64,000 nucleotides of DNA from assembly GCF_018687715.1 (NCBI RefSeq), contig NC_056762.1:19709364-19773363 (forward strand). The letters are read 5' to 3'. The notes beneath the pieces are model-generated. The model saw only the letters and a program-made list of their open reading frames with translations. It was not told where the DNA came from and searched no databases. Shown here piece after piece: positions 55,054 to 64,000 of the stretch. Numbering within the stretch: position 1 is the stretch's first letter; the number at the start of each line of letters is the position of its first letter. The stretch is from Carya illinoinensis (Eukaryota; Streptophyta; Magnoliopsida; Fagales; Juglandaceae). The translations under genes and the position numbers were made by a program.

Positions 55054-55241
55054 CCTTTTAATTTTTACCGCATCTCTGGTCGGATGGACCGGAACGAGAA
55101 CCAGGGAATGGATTTTTAGGAAAATCGCACCGACCCCATCGCGTAGCAATGGGTATCGGTCAGATCGCCGGTTGGCATGAGATAGGCAGGGTGCGGCTAG
55201 GTCGTAATAGGATTATATTAGTTTTTCGCTGGTAGCATGAT

Positions 55242-55360
55242 GGGTGCGATCATACCAGCACTAATGCACCGGATCCCATCAGAACTCCGCAGTTAAGCGT
55301 GCTTGGGCGAGAGTAGTACTAGGATGGGTGACCTCCTGGGAAGTCCTCGTGTTGCACCCC
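55242..55360 (+). rRNA. 5S rRNA gene 182 (D unit)
   Basis: D unit, 308 bp; consensus gene, without the T59C that usually follows an A6 unit. Confidence 0.97.
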
Positions 55361-55549
55361 CCCTTTTTATTTTTACCGCATCTCCGGTCGGATGGACCGG
55401 AACGACAACCGGGCAATGGATTCTTAGGAAAATCGCACCGACCCCATCGCGTAGCAATGGGTATCGATCAGATCGCCGGTTGGCATGGGATAGGCATGGT
55501 GCGGCTAGGTCGTAATAGGATTATATTAGTTTTTCGCTGGTAGCATGAT

Positions 55550-55668
55550 GGGTGCGATCATACCAGCACTAATGCACCGGATCCCATCAGAACTCCGCAG
55601 TTAAGCGTGCTTGGGCGAGAGTAGTACTAGGATGGGTGACCTCCTGGGAAGTCCTCGTGTTGCACCCC
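55550..55668 (+). rRNA. 5S rRNA gene 183 (S unit)
   Basis: S unit, 297 bp; consensus gene. Confidence 0.97.
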
Positions 55669-55846
55669 CCCTTTTTATTTTTACCGCATCTCCGGTCGGA
55701 TGGACCGGAACGACAACCGGGCAATGGATTCTTAGGAAAATCGCACCGACCCCATCGCTATCAATCAGATCGCCAGTTGGCATGGGATAGGCAGGGTGCG
55801 GCTAGGTCGTAATAGGATTATATTAGTTTTTCGCTGGTAGCATGAT

Positions 55847-55965
55847 GGGTGCGATCATACCAGCACTAATGCACCGGATCCCATCAGAACTCCGCAGTTA
55901 AGCGTGCTTGGGCGAGAGTAGTACTAGGATGGGTGACCTCCTGGGAAGTCCTCGTGTTGCACCCC
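55847..55965 (+). rRNA. 5S rRNA gene 184 (A7 unit)
   Basis: A7 unit, 308 bp, C to T at 55981 in the spacer; consensus gene. Confidence 0.97.
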
Positions 55966-56154
55966 CCCTTTTAATTTTTATCGCATCTCTGGTCGGATGG
56001 ACCGGAACGAGAACCAGGGAATGGATTTTTAGGAAAATCGCACCGACCCCATCGCGTAGCAATGGGTATCGGTCAGATCGCCGGTTGGCATGAGATAGGC
56101 AGGGTGCGGCTAGGTCGTAATAGGATTATATTAGTTTTTCGCTGGTAGCATGAT

Positions 56155-56273
56155 GGGTGCGATCATACCAGCACTAATGCACCGGATCCCATCAGAACGC
56201 CGCAGTTAAGCGTGCTTGGGCGAGAGTAGTACTAGGATGGGTGACCTCCTGGGAAGTCCTCGTGTTGCACCCC
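56155..56273 (+). rRNA. 5S rRNA gene 185 (D unit)
   Basis: D unit, 308 bp; T45G (56199), a helix III mismatch. Confidence 0.95.
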
Positions 56274-56462
56274 CCCTTTTTATTTTTACCGCATCTCCGG
56301 TCGGATGGACCGGAACGACAACCGGGCAATGGATTCTTAGGAAAATCGCACCGACCCCATCGCGTAGCAATGGGTATCGATCAGATCGCCGGTTGGCATG
56401 GGATAGGCATGGTGCGGCTAGGTCGTAATAGGATTATATTAGTTTTTCGCTGGTAGCATGAT

Positions 56463-56581
56463 GGGTGCGATCATAGCAGCACTAATGCACCGGATCCCAT
56501 CAGAACTCCGCAGTTAAGCGTGCTTGGGCGAGAGTAGTACTAGGATGGGTGACCTCCTGGGAAGTCCTCGTGTTGCACCCC
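56463..56581 (+). rRNA. 5S rRNA gene 186 (S unit)
   Basis: S unit, 297 bp, GGCTGGGTGCGG variant; C14G. Confidence 0.97.
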
Positions 56582-56759
56582 CCCTTTTTATTTTTACCGC
56601 ATCTCCGGTCGGATGGACCGGAACGACAACCGGGCAATGGATTCTTAGGAAAATCGCACCGACCCCATCGCTATCAATCAGATCGCCGGTTGGCATGGGA
56701 TAGGCTGGGTGCGGCTAGGTCGTAATAGGATTATATTAGTTTTTCGCTGGTAGCATGAT

Positions 56760-56878
56760 GGGTGCGATCATACCAGCACTAATGCACCGGATCCCATCAG
56801 AACTCCGCAGTTAAGCGTGCTTGGGCGAGAGTAGTACTAGGATGGGTGACCTCCTGGGAAGTCCTCGTGTTGCACCCC
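56760..56878 (+). rRNA. 5S rRNA gene 187 (D unit)
   Basis: D unit, 308 bp; consensus gene. Confidence 0.97.
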
Positions 56879-57067
56879 CCCTTTTTATTTTTACCGCATC
56901 TCCGGTCGGATGGACCGGAACGACAACCGGGCAATGGATTCTTAGGAAAATCGCACCGACCCCATCGCGTAGCAATGGGTATCGATCAGATCGCCGGTTG
57001 GCATGGGATAGGCATGGTGCGGCTAGGTCGTAATAGGATTATATTAGTTTTTCGCTGGTAGCATGAT

Positions 57068-57186
57068 GGGTGCGATCATAGCAGCACTAATGCACCGGAT
57101 CCCATCAGAACTCCGCAGTTAAGCGTGCTTGGGCGAGAGTAGTACTAGGATGGGTGACCTCCTGGGAAGTCCTCGTGTTGCACCCC
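57068..57186 (+). rRNA. 5S rRNA gene 188 (D unit)
   Basis: D unit, 308 bp, GCGATGG variant; C14G. Confidence 0.97.
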
Positions 57187-57375
57187 CCCTTTTTATTTTT
57201 ACCGCATCTCCGGTCGGATGGACCGGAACGACAACCGGGCAATGGATTCTTAGGAAAATCGCACCGACCCCATCGCGTAGCGATGGGTATCGATCAGATC
57301 GCCGGTTGGCATGGGATAGGCATGGTGCGGCTAGGTCGTAATAGGATTATATTAGTTTTTCGCTGGTAGCATGAT

Positions 57376-57494
57376 GGGTGCGATCATACCAGCACTAATG
57401 CACCGGATCCCATCAGAACTCCGCAGTTAAGCGTGCTTGGGCGAGAGTAGTACTAGGATGGGTGACCTCCTGGGAAGTCCTCGTGTTGCACCCC
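57376..57494 (+). rRNA. 5S rRNA gene 189 (D unit)
   Basis: D unit, 308 bp, ending in AATAAGATT; consensus gene. Confidence 0.97.
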
Positions 57495-57683
57495 CCCTTT
57501 TTATTTTTACCGCATCTCCGGTCGGATGGACCGGAACGACAACCGGGCAATGGATTCTTAGGAAAATCGCACCGACCCCATCGCGTAGCAATGGGTATCG
57601 ATCAGATCGCCGGTTGGCATGGGATAGGCATGGTGCGGCTAGGTCGTAATAAGATTATATTAGTTTTTCGCTGGTAGCATGAT

Positions 57684-57802
57684 GGGTGCGATCATACCAG
57701 CACTAATGCACTGGATCCCATCAGAACTTCGCAGTTAAGCGTGCTTGGGCGAGAGTAGTACTAGGATGGGTGACCTCCTGGGAAGTCCTCGTGTTGCACC
57801 CC
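57684..57802 (+). rRNA. 5S rRNA gene 190 (S unit)
   Basis: S unit, 297 bp, private C to T at 57839; C29T and C46T; G to A at -32. Confidence 0.97.
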
Positions 57803-57980
57803 CCCTTTTTATTTTTACCGCATCTCCGGTCGGATGGATCGGAACGACAACCGGGCAATGGATTCTTAGGAAAATCGCACCGACCCCATCGCTATCAATC
57901 AGATCGCCAGTTGGCATGGGATAGGCAGGGTGCGGCTAGGTCGTAATAGGATTATATTAGTTTTTCGCTGGTAGCATGAT

Positions 57981-58099
57981 GGGTGCGATCATACCAGCAC
58001 TAATGCACCGGATCCCATCAGAACTCCGCAGTTAAGCGTGCTTGGGCGAGAGTAGTACTAGGATGGGTGACCTCCTGGGAAGTCCTCGTGTTGCACCCC
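57981..58099 (+). rRNA. 5S rRNA gene 191 (A7 unit)
   Basis: A7 unit, 308 bp; consensus gene. Confidence 0.97.
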
Positions 58100-58288
58100 C
58101 CCTTTTAATTTTTACCGCATCTCTGGTCGGATGGACCGGAACGAGAACCAGGGAATGGATTTTTAGGAAAATCGCACCGACCCCATCGCGTAGCAATGGG
58201 TATCGGTCAGATCGCCGGTTGGCATGAGATAGGCAGGGTGCGGCTAGGTCGTAATAGGATTATATTAGTTTTTCGCTGGTAGCATGAT

Positions 58289-58407
58289 GGGTGCGATCAT
58301 ACCAGCACTAATGCACCGGATCCCATCAGAACTCCGCAGTTAAGCGTGCTTGGGCGAGAGTAGTACTAGGATGGGTGACCTCCTGGGAAGTCCTCGTGTT
58401 GCACCCC
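58289..58407 (+). rRNA. 5S rRNA gene 192 (D unit)
   Basis: D unit, 308 bp; consensus gene. Confidence 0.97.
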
Positions 58408-58596
58408 CCCTTTTTATTTTTACCGCATCTCCGGTCGGATGGACCGGAACGACAACCGGGCAATGGATTCTTAGGAAAATCGCACCGACCCCATCGCGTA
58501 GCAATGGGTATCGATCAGATCGCCGGTTGGCATGGGATAGGCATGGTGCGGCTAGGTCGTAATAGGATTATATTAGTTTTTCGCTGGTAGCATGAT

Positions 58597-58715
58597 GGGT
58601 GCGATCATACCAGCACTAATGCACCGGATCCCATCAGAACTCCGCAGTTAAGCGTGCTTGGGCGAGCGTAGTACTAGGATGGGTGACCTCCTGGGAAGTC
58701 CTCGTGTTGCACCCC
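58597..58715 (+). rRNA. 5S rRNA gene 193 (S8 unit)
   Basis: S8 unit, 298 bp; A71C (58667). Confidence 0.95.
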
Positions 58716-58894
58716 CCCCTTTTTATTTTTACCGCATCTCCGGTCGGATGGACCGGAACGACAACCGGGCAATGGATTCTTAGGAAAATCGCACCGACCC
58801 CATCGCTATCAATCAGATCGCCAGTTGGCATGGGATAGGCAGGGTGCGGCTAGGTCGTAATAGGATTATATTAGTTTTTCGCTGGTAGCATGAT

Positions 58895-59013
58895 GGGTGC
58901 GATCATACCAGCACTAATGCACCGGATCCCATCAGAACTCCGCAGTTAAGCGTGCTTGGGCGAGAGTAGTACTAGGATGGGTGACCTCCTGGGAAGTCCT
59001 CGTGTTGCACCCC
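58895..59013 (+). rRNA. 5S rRNA gene 194 (A7 unit)
   Basis: A7 unit, 308 bp; consensus gene. Confidence 0.97.
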
Positions 59014-59202
59014 CCCTTTTAATTTTTACCGCATCTCTGGTCGGATGGACCGGAACGAGAACCAGGGAATGGATTTTTAGGAAAATCGCACCGACCCCAT
59101 CGCGTAGCAATGGGTATCGGTCAGATCGCCGGTTGGCATGAGATAGGCAGGGTGCGGCTAGGTCGTAATAGGATTATATTAGTTTTTCGCTGGTAGCATG
59201 AT

Positions 59203-59321
59203 GGGTGCGATCATACCAGCACTAATGCACCGGATCCCATCAGAACTCCGCAGTTAAGCGTGCTTGGGCGAGAGTAGTACTAGGATGGGTGACCTCCTGG
59301 GAAGTCCTCGTGTTGCACCCC
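59203..59321 (+). rRNA. 5S rRNA gene 195 (D unit)
   Basis: D unit, 308 bp; consensus gene. Confidence 0.97.
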
Positions 59322-59510
59322 CCCTTTTTATTTTTACCGCATCTCCGGTCGGATGGACCGGAACGACAACCGGGCAATGGATTCTTAGGAAAATCGCACC
59401 GACCCCATCGCGTAGCAATGGGTATCGATCAGATCGCCGGTTGGCATGGGATAGGCATGGTGCGGCTAGGTCGTAATAGGATTATATTAGTTTTTCGCTG
59501 GTAGCATGAT

Positions 59511-59629
59511 GGGTGCGATCATAGCAGCACTAATGCACCGGATCCCATCAGAACTCCGCAGTTAAGCGTGCTTGGGCGAGAGTAGTACTAGGATGGGTGA
59601 CCTCCTGGGAAGTCCTCGTGTTGCACCCC
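59511..59629 (+). rRNA. 5S rRNA gene 196 (S unit)
   Basis: S unit, 297 bp, GGCTGGGTGCGG variant; C14G. Confidence 0.97.
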
Positions 59630-59807
59630 CCCTTTTTATTTTTACCGCATCTCCGGTCGGATGGACCGGAACGACAACCGGGCAATGGATTCTTAGGAAA
59701 ATCGCACCGACCCCATCGCTATCAATCAGATCGCCGGTTGGCATGGGATAGGCTGGGTGCGGCTAGGTCGTAATAGGATTATATTAGTTTTTCGCTGGTA
59801 GCATGAT

Positions 59808-59926
59808 GGGTGCGATCATACCAGCACTAATGCACCGGATCCCATCAGAACTCCGCAGTTAAGCGTGCTTGGGCGAGAGTAGTACTAGGATGGGTGACCT
59901 CCTGGGAAGTCCTCGTGTTGCACCCC
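59808..59926 (+). rRNA. 5S rRNA gene 197 (A6 unit)
   Basis: A6 unit, 307 bp; consensus gene. Confidence 0.97.
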
Positions 59927-60114
59927 CCTTTTAATTTTTACCGCATCTCTGGTCGGATGGACCGGAACGAGAACCAGGGAATGGATTTTTAGGAAAATCG
60001 CACCGACCCCATCGCGTAGCAATGGGTATCGGTCAGATCGCCGGTTGGCATGAGATAGGCAGGGTGCGGCTAGGTCGTAATAGGATTATATTAGTTTTTC
60101 GCTGGTAGCATGAT

Positions 60115-60233
60115 GGGTGCGATCATACCAGCACTAATGCACCGGATCCCATCAGAACTCCGCAGTTAAGCGTGCTTGGGCGAGAGTAGTACTAGGATGG
60201 GTGACCTCCTGGGAAGTCCTCGTGTTGCACCCC
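60115..60233 (+). rRNA. 5S rRNA gene 198 (D unit)
   Basis: D unit, 308 bp; consensus gene. Confidence 0.97.
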
Positions 60234-60422
60234 CCCTTTTTATTTTTACCGCATCTCCGGTCGGATGGACCGGAACGACAACCGGGCAATGGATTCTTAG
60301 GAAAATCGCACCGACCCCATCGCGTAGCAATGGGTATCGATCAGATCGCCGGTTGGCATGGGATAGGCATGGTGCGGCTAGGTCGTAATAGGATTATATT
60401 AGTTTTTCGCTGGTAGCATGAT

Positions 60423-60541
60423 GGGTGCGATCATACCAGCACTAATGCACCGGATCCCATCAGAACTCCGCAGTTAAGCGTGCTTGGGCGAGAGTAGTAC
60501 TAGGATGGGTGACCTCCTGGGAAGTCCTCGTGTTGCACCCC
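60423..60541 (+). rRNA. 5S rRNA gene 199 (S unit)
   Basis: S unit, 297 bp; consensus gene. Confidence 0.97.
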
Positions 60542-60719
60542 CCCTTTTTATTTTTACCGCATCTCCGGTCGGATGGACCGGAACGACAACCGGGCAATGG
60601 ATTCTTAGGAAAATCGCACCGACCCCATCGCTATCAATCAGATCGCCAGTTGGCATGGGATAGGCAGGGTGCGGCTAGGTCGTAATAGGATTATATTAGT
60701 TTTTCGCTGGTAGCATGAT

Positions 60720-60838
60720 GGGTGCGATCATACCAGCACTAATGCACCGGATCCCATCAGAACTCCGCAGTTAAGCGTGCTTGGGCGAGAGTAGTACTAG
60801 GATGGGTGACCTCCTGGGAAGTCCTCGTGTTGCACCCC
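60720..60838 (+). rRNA. 5S rRNA gene 200 (A7 unit)
   Basis: A7 unit, 308 bp, C to T at 60854; consensus gene. Confidence 0.97.
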
Positions 60839-61027
60839 CCCTTTTAATTTTTATCGCATCTCTGGTCGGATGGACCGGAACGAGAACCAGGGAATGGATT
60901 TTTAGGAAAATCGCACCGACCCCATCGCGTAGCAATGGGTATCGGTCAGATCGCCGGTTGGCATGAGATAGGCAGGGTGCGGCTAGGTCGTAATAGGATT
61001 ATATTAGTTTTTCGCTGGTAGCATGAT

Positions 61028-61146
61028 GGGTGCGATCATACCAGCACTAATGCACCGGATCCCATCAGAACGCCGCAGTTAAGCGTGCTTGGGCGAGAGT
61101 AGTACTAGGATGGGTGACCTCCTGGGAAGTCCTCGTGTTGCACCCC
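61028..61146 (+). rRNA. 5S rRNA gene 201 (D unit)
   Basis: D unit, 308 bp; T45G (61072). Confidence 0.95.
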
Positions 61147-61335
61147 CCCTTTTTATTTTTACCGCATCTCCGGTCGGATGGACCGGAACGACAACCGGGC
61201 AATGGATTCTTAGGAAAATCGCACCGACCCCATCGCGTAGCAATGGGTATCGATCAGATCGCCGGTTGGCATGGGATAGGCATGGTGCGGCTAGGTCGTA
61301 ATAGGATTATATTAGTTTTTCGCTGGTAGCATGAT

Positions 61336-61454
61336 GGGTGCGATCATAGCAGCACTAATGCACCGGATCCCATCAGAACTCCGCAGTTAAGCGTGCTTGG
61401 GCGAGAGTAGTACTAGGATGGGTGACCTCCTGGGAAGTCCTCGTGTTGCACCCC
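61336..61454 (+). rRNA. 5S rRNA gene 202 (S unit)
   Basis: S unit, 297 bp, GGCTGGGTGCGG variant; C14G. Confidence 0.97.
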
Positions 61455-61632
61455 CCCTTTTTATTTTTACCGCATCTCCGGTCGGATGGACCGGAACGAC
61501 AACCGGGCAATGGATTCTTAGGAAAATCGCACCGACCCCATCGCTATCAATCAGATCGCCGGTTGGCATGGGATAGGCTGGGTGCGGCTAGGTCGTAATA
61601 GGATTATATTAGTTTTTCGCTGGTAGCATGAT

Positions 61633-61751
61633 GGGTGCGATCATACCAGCACTAATGCACCGGATCCCATCAGAACTCCGCAGTTAAGCGTGCTTGGGCG
61701 AGAGTAGTACTAGGATGGGTGACCTCCTGGGAAGTCCTCGTGTTGCACCCC
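61633..61751 (+). rRNA. 5S rRNA gene 203 (A6 unit)
   Basis: A6 unit, 307 bp; consensus gene. Confidence 0.97.
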
Positions 61752-61939
61752 CCTTTTAATTTTTACCGCATCTCTGGTCGGATGGACCGGAACGAGAACC
61801 AGGGAATGGATTTTTAGGAAAATCGCACCGACCCCATCGCGTAGCAATGGGTATCGGTCAGATCGCCGGTTGGCATGAGATAGGCAGGGTGCGGCTAGGT
61901 CGTAATAGGATTATATTAGTTTTTCGCTGGTAGCATGAT

Positions 61940-62058
61940 GGGTGCGATCATACCAGCACTAATGCACCGGATCCCATCAGAACTCCGCAGTTAAGCGCGC
62001 TTGGGCGAGAGTAGTACTAGGATGGGTGACCTCCTGGGAAGTCCTCGTGTTGCACCCC
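61940..62058 (+). rRNA. 5S rRNA gene 204 (S/D mosaic unit)
   Basis: 297 bp; has the S deletion but D-type TATCGATCAG and GGCATGGTGCGG after it, and a private GGTTGTAAT; T59C, otherwise seen only in D genes. Confidence 0.96.
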
Positions 62059-62236
62059 CCCTTTTTATTTTTACCGCATCTCCGGTCGGATGGACCGGAA
62101 CGACAACCGGGCAATGGATTCTTAGGAAAATCGCACCGACCCCATCGCTATCGATCAGATCGCCGGTTGGCATGGGATAGGCATGGTGCGGCTAGGTTGT
62201 AATAGGATTATATTAGTTTTTCGCTGGTAGCATGAT

Positions 62237-62355
62237 GGGTGCGATCATAGCAGCACTAATGCACCGGATCCCATCAGAACTCCGCAGTTAAGCGTGCTTG
62301 GGCGAGAGTAGTACTAGGATGGGTGACCTCCTGGGAAGTCCTCGTGTTGCACCCC
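62237..62355 (+). rRNA. 5S rRNA gene 205 (S unit)
   Basis: S unit, 297 bp; C14G. Confidence 0.97.
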
Positions 62356-62533
62356 CCCTTTTTATTTTTACCGCATCTCCGGTCGGATGGACCGGAACGA
62401 CAACCGGGCAATGGATTCTTAGGAAAATCGCACCGACCCCATCGCTATCAATCAGATCGCCGGTTGGCATGGGATAGGCAGGGTGCGGCTAGGTCGTAAT
62501 AGGATTATATTAGTTTTTCGCTGGTAGCATGAT

Positions 62534-62652
62534 GGGTGCGATCATACCAGCACTAATGCACCGGATCCCATCAGAACTCCGCAGTTAAGCGTGCTTGGGC
62601 GAGAGTAGTACTAGGATGGGTGACCTCCTGGGAAGTCCTCGTGTTGCACCCC
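62534..62652 (+). rRNA. 5S rRNA gene 206 (A7 unit)
   Basis: A7 unit, 308 bp; consensus gene. Confidence 0.97.
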
Positions 62653-62841
62653 CCCTTTTAATTTTTACCGCATCTCTGGTCGGATGGACCGGAACGAGAA
62701 CCAGGGAATGGATTTTTAGGAAAATCGCACCGACCCCATCGCGTAGCAATGGGTATCGGTCAGATCGCCGGTTGGCATGAGATAGGCAGGGTGCGGCTAG
62801 GTCGTAATAGGATTATATTAGTTTTTCGCTGGTAGCATGAT

Positions 62842-62960
62842 GGGTGCGATCATACCAGCACTAATGCACCGGATCCCATCAGAACTCCGCAGTTAAGCGT
62901 GCTTGGGCGAGAGTAGTACTAGGATGGGTGACCTCCTGGGAAGTCCTCGTGTTGCACCCC
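62842..62960 (+). rRNA. 5S rRNA gene 207 (D unit)
   Basis: D unit, 308 bp; consensus gene. Confidence 0.97.
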
Positions 62961-63149
62961 CCCTTTTTATTTTTACCGCATCTCCGGTCGGATGGACCGG
63001 AACGACAACCGGGCAATGGATTCTTAGGAAAATCGCACCGACCCCATCGCGTAGCAATGGGTATCGATCAGATCGCCGGTTGGCATGGGATAGGCATGGT
63101 GCGGCTAGGTCGTAATAGGATTATATTAGTTTTTCGCTGGTAGCATGAT

Positions 63150-63268
63150 GGGTGCGATCATAGCAGCACTAATGCACCGGATCCCATCAGAACTCCGCAG
63201 TTAAGCGTGCTTGGGCGAGAGTAGTACTAGGATGGGTGACCTCCTGGGAAGTCCTCGTGTTGCACCCC
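63150..63268 (+). rRNA. 5S rRNA gene 208 (S unit)
   Basis: S unit, 297 bp, GGCTGGGTGCGG variant; C14G. Confidence 0.97.
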
Positions 63269-63446
63269 CCCTTTTTATTTTTACCGCATCTCCGGTCGGA
63301 TGGACCGGAACGACAACCGGGCAATGGATTCTTAGGAAAATCGCACCGACCCCATCGCTATCAATCAGATCGCCGGTTGGCATGGGATAGGCTGGGTGCG
63401 GCTAGGTCGTAATAGGATTATATTAGTTTTTCGCTGGTAGCATGAT

Positions 63447-63565
63447 GGGTGCGATCATACCAGCACTAATGCACCGGATCCCATCAGAACTCCGCAGTTA
63501 AGCGTGCTTGGGCGAGAGTAGTACTAGGATGGGTGACCTCCTGGGAAGTCCTCGTGTTGCACCCC
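63447..63565 (+). rRNA. 5S rRNA gene 209 (A6 unit)
   Basis: A6 unit, 307 bp; consensus gene. Confidence 0.97.
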
Positions 63566-63753
63566 CCTTTTAATTTTTACCGCATCTCTGGTCGGATGGA
63601 CCGGAACGAGAACCAGGGAATGGATTTTTAGGAAAATCGCACCGACCCCATCGCGTAGCAATGGGTATCGGTCAGATCGCCGGTTGGCATGAGATAGGCA
63701 GGGTGCGGCTAGGTCGTAATAGGATTATATTAGTTTTTCGCTGGTAGCATGAT

Positions 63754-63872
63754 GGGTGCGATCATACCAGCACTAATGCACCGGATCCCATCAGAACTCC
63801 GCAGTTAAGCGCGCTTGGGCGAGAGTAGTACTAGGATGGGTGACCTCCTGGGAAGTCCTCGTGTTGCACCCC
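63754..63872 (+). rRNA. 5S rRNA gene 210 (D-like unit, spacer cut by edge)
   Basis: The gene is complete and carries T59C; its spacer runs off the window after 128 bp and is D-like as far as seen. Confidence 0.97.
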
Positions 63873-64000
63873 CCCTTTTTATTTTTACCGCATCTCCGGT
63901 CGGATGGACCGGAACGACAACCGGGCAATGGATTCTTAGGAAAATCGCACCGACCCCATCGCGTAGCAATGGGTATCGATCAGATCGCCGGTTGGCATGG
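63873..64000 (+). repeat. partial 5S spacer at right edge
   Basis: First 128 bp of a D-like spacer with the T5-A-T5 terminator and the 11 bp segment present, so the array goes on to the right. Confidence 0.95.

Larger units (their letters stand above)
51887..56759 (+). repeat. 16-unit tandem duplication, copy 1 (units 171-186)
   Basis: This 4873 bp block is followed directly by its copy. Private markers shared by both are A71C with eight C (53794), a C to T at 55981, T45G (56199), and GGCTGGGTGCGG in two S units. Confidence 0.93.
56760..61632 (+). repeat. 16-unit tandem duplication, copy 2 (units 187-202)
   Basis: This is the second copy at a constant 4873 bp offset; matching markers are at 58667, 60854 and 61072. 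One difference noticed is C to T at 57839. Confidence 0.93.
1..64000 (+). repeat. 5S rDNA tandem array, 210 gene copies
   Basis: The entire window is a head-to-tail array with a 297-308 bp period, each period holding one 119 nt 5S gene and a 178-189 bp spacer. Gene starts were located one by one and the unit lengths add up without gap or overlap. No unit is inverted and no foreign DNA interrupts the array. Copies differ by scattered substitutions, C-run and T-run length, and an 11 bp spacer deletion. Such arrays are normal for plant nuclear genomes, where 5S genes sit apart from the 45S rDNA, and concerted evolution keeps copies alike. The array continues beyond both window edges. Confidence 0.99.

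Noticed and set aside
1..64000. CRISPR array
   Set aside because: The repeat is about 300 bp and the spacers between genes are homologous, not unique; the repeated part is a 5S rRNA gene.
1..64000. Centromeric or other non-genic satellite DNA
   Set aside because: Period and higher-order structure resemble satellites, but each monomer holds an intact 5S gene with promoter and terminator.
1..64000. 5S-derived SINE or Cassandra-type retrotransposon carrying a 5S-like sequence
   Set aside because: No LTR boundaries, primer binding site, target duplications or poly-A tails are seen, and units are strictly tandem in one orientation.
1..64000. 45S rDNA or tRNA genes linked to the 5S units
   Set aside because: Every spacer is 178-189 bp and aligns with its neighbours; no other RNA gene fits.

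Overview
The window is one uninterrupted head-to-tail array of nuclear 5S ribosomal RNA genes, all on the + strand. I placed 210 complete genes of 119 nt by walking the repeat from end to end. The steps between gene starts are 129 of 308 bp, 60 of 297 bp, 18 of 307 bp and 2 of 298 bp, which sum exactly to the distance from the first gene start (80) to the last (63754). The gene sequence, its closing stem (GGGTGC at the 5' end, GCACCC at the 3' end), a TATA-like box at -28 and a T-run terminator fit a land plant, most likely a flowering plant. I cannot name the species from the sequence. No protein gene, transposon, tRNA, CRISPR array or other gene family is visible. The longest stretch without a gene is the 189 bp spacer.

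Unit classes used below (a unit is a gene plus its downstream spacer; 5S positions are numbered from the first G of GGGTGC). D: 308 bp, terminator T5-A-T5, GACAACCGGG, ATCGATCAG, GGCATGGTGCGG. A7: 308 bp, terminator T4-AA-T5 after seven C, TCTGGT, GAGAACCAGGG, TATCGGTCAG, ATGAGATAG. A6: as A7 with six C, 307 bp. S: 297 bp, D-like but lacking 11 bp, so CATCGCTATCAATCAG. S8: S with eight C, 298 bp. V: 308 bp, ACCGTATCTCC and GATCTGATC. F: 308 bp, six C then T6. E: D-like first half joined to an A-like second half. Other mosaics are described individually.

The classes are not randomly mixed. The backbone is a trimer A-D-S of 912 or 913 bp, and longer strings of units are themselves duplicated: a 16-unit tandem pair (4873 bp each), a 12-unit tandem pair with a third copy about 16 kb away (3650 bp), a 7-unit pair (2122 bp), a 5-unit pair (1528 bp), a 3-unit pair (913 bp), a 14-unit dispersed pair, and a 20 to 23 unit dispersed pair. 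Rare private mutations shared by the copies show that they arose by recent duplication.

Layout: 1-2520 V/F start and mixed units; 2521-14432 two copies of a 14-unit block separated by an E-rich run; 14433-24152 A/S-rich region with the 7-unit pair; 24461-31477 large block copy 1; 31478-40603 12-unit tandem pair; 41209-44264 5-unit pair; 43957-50060 large block copy 2; 51887-61632 16-unit tandem pair; 61633-64000 trimers running off the edge.

Functionally every unit is a self-contained RNA polymerase III transcription unit: upstream TATA-like box, internal A box / intermediate element / C box, and a T-run terminator. By eye about 125 of the 210 genes carry the consensus RNA sequence and about 85 carry one or more substitutions, several of which would weaken a stem or alter the internal promoter. 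I found no novel biological system; the interest lies in the higher-order structure and the linked gene variants.
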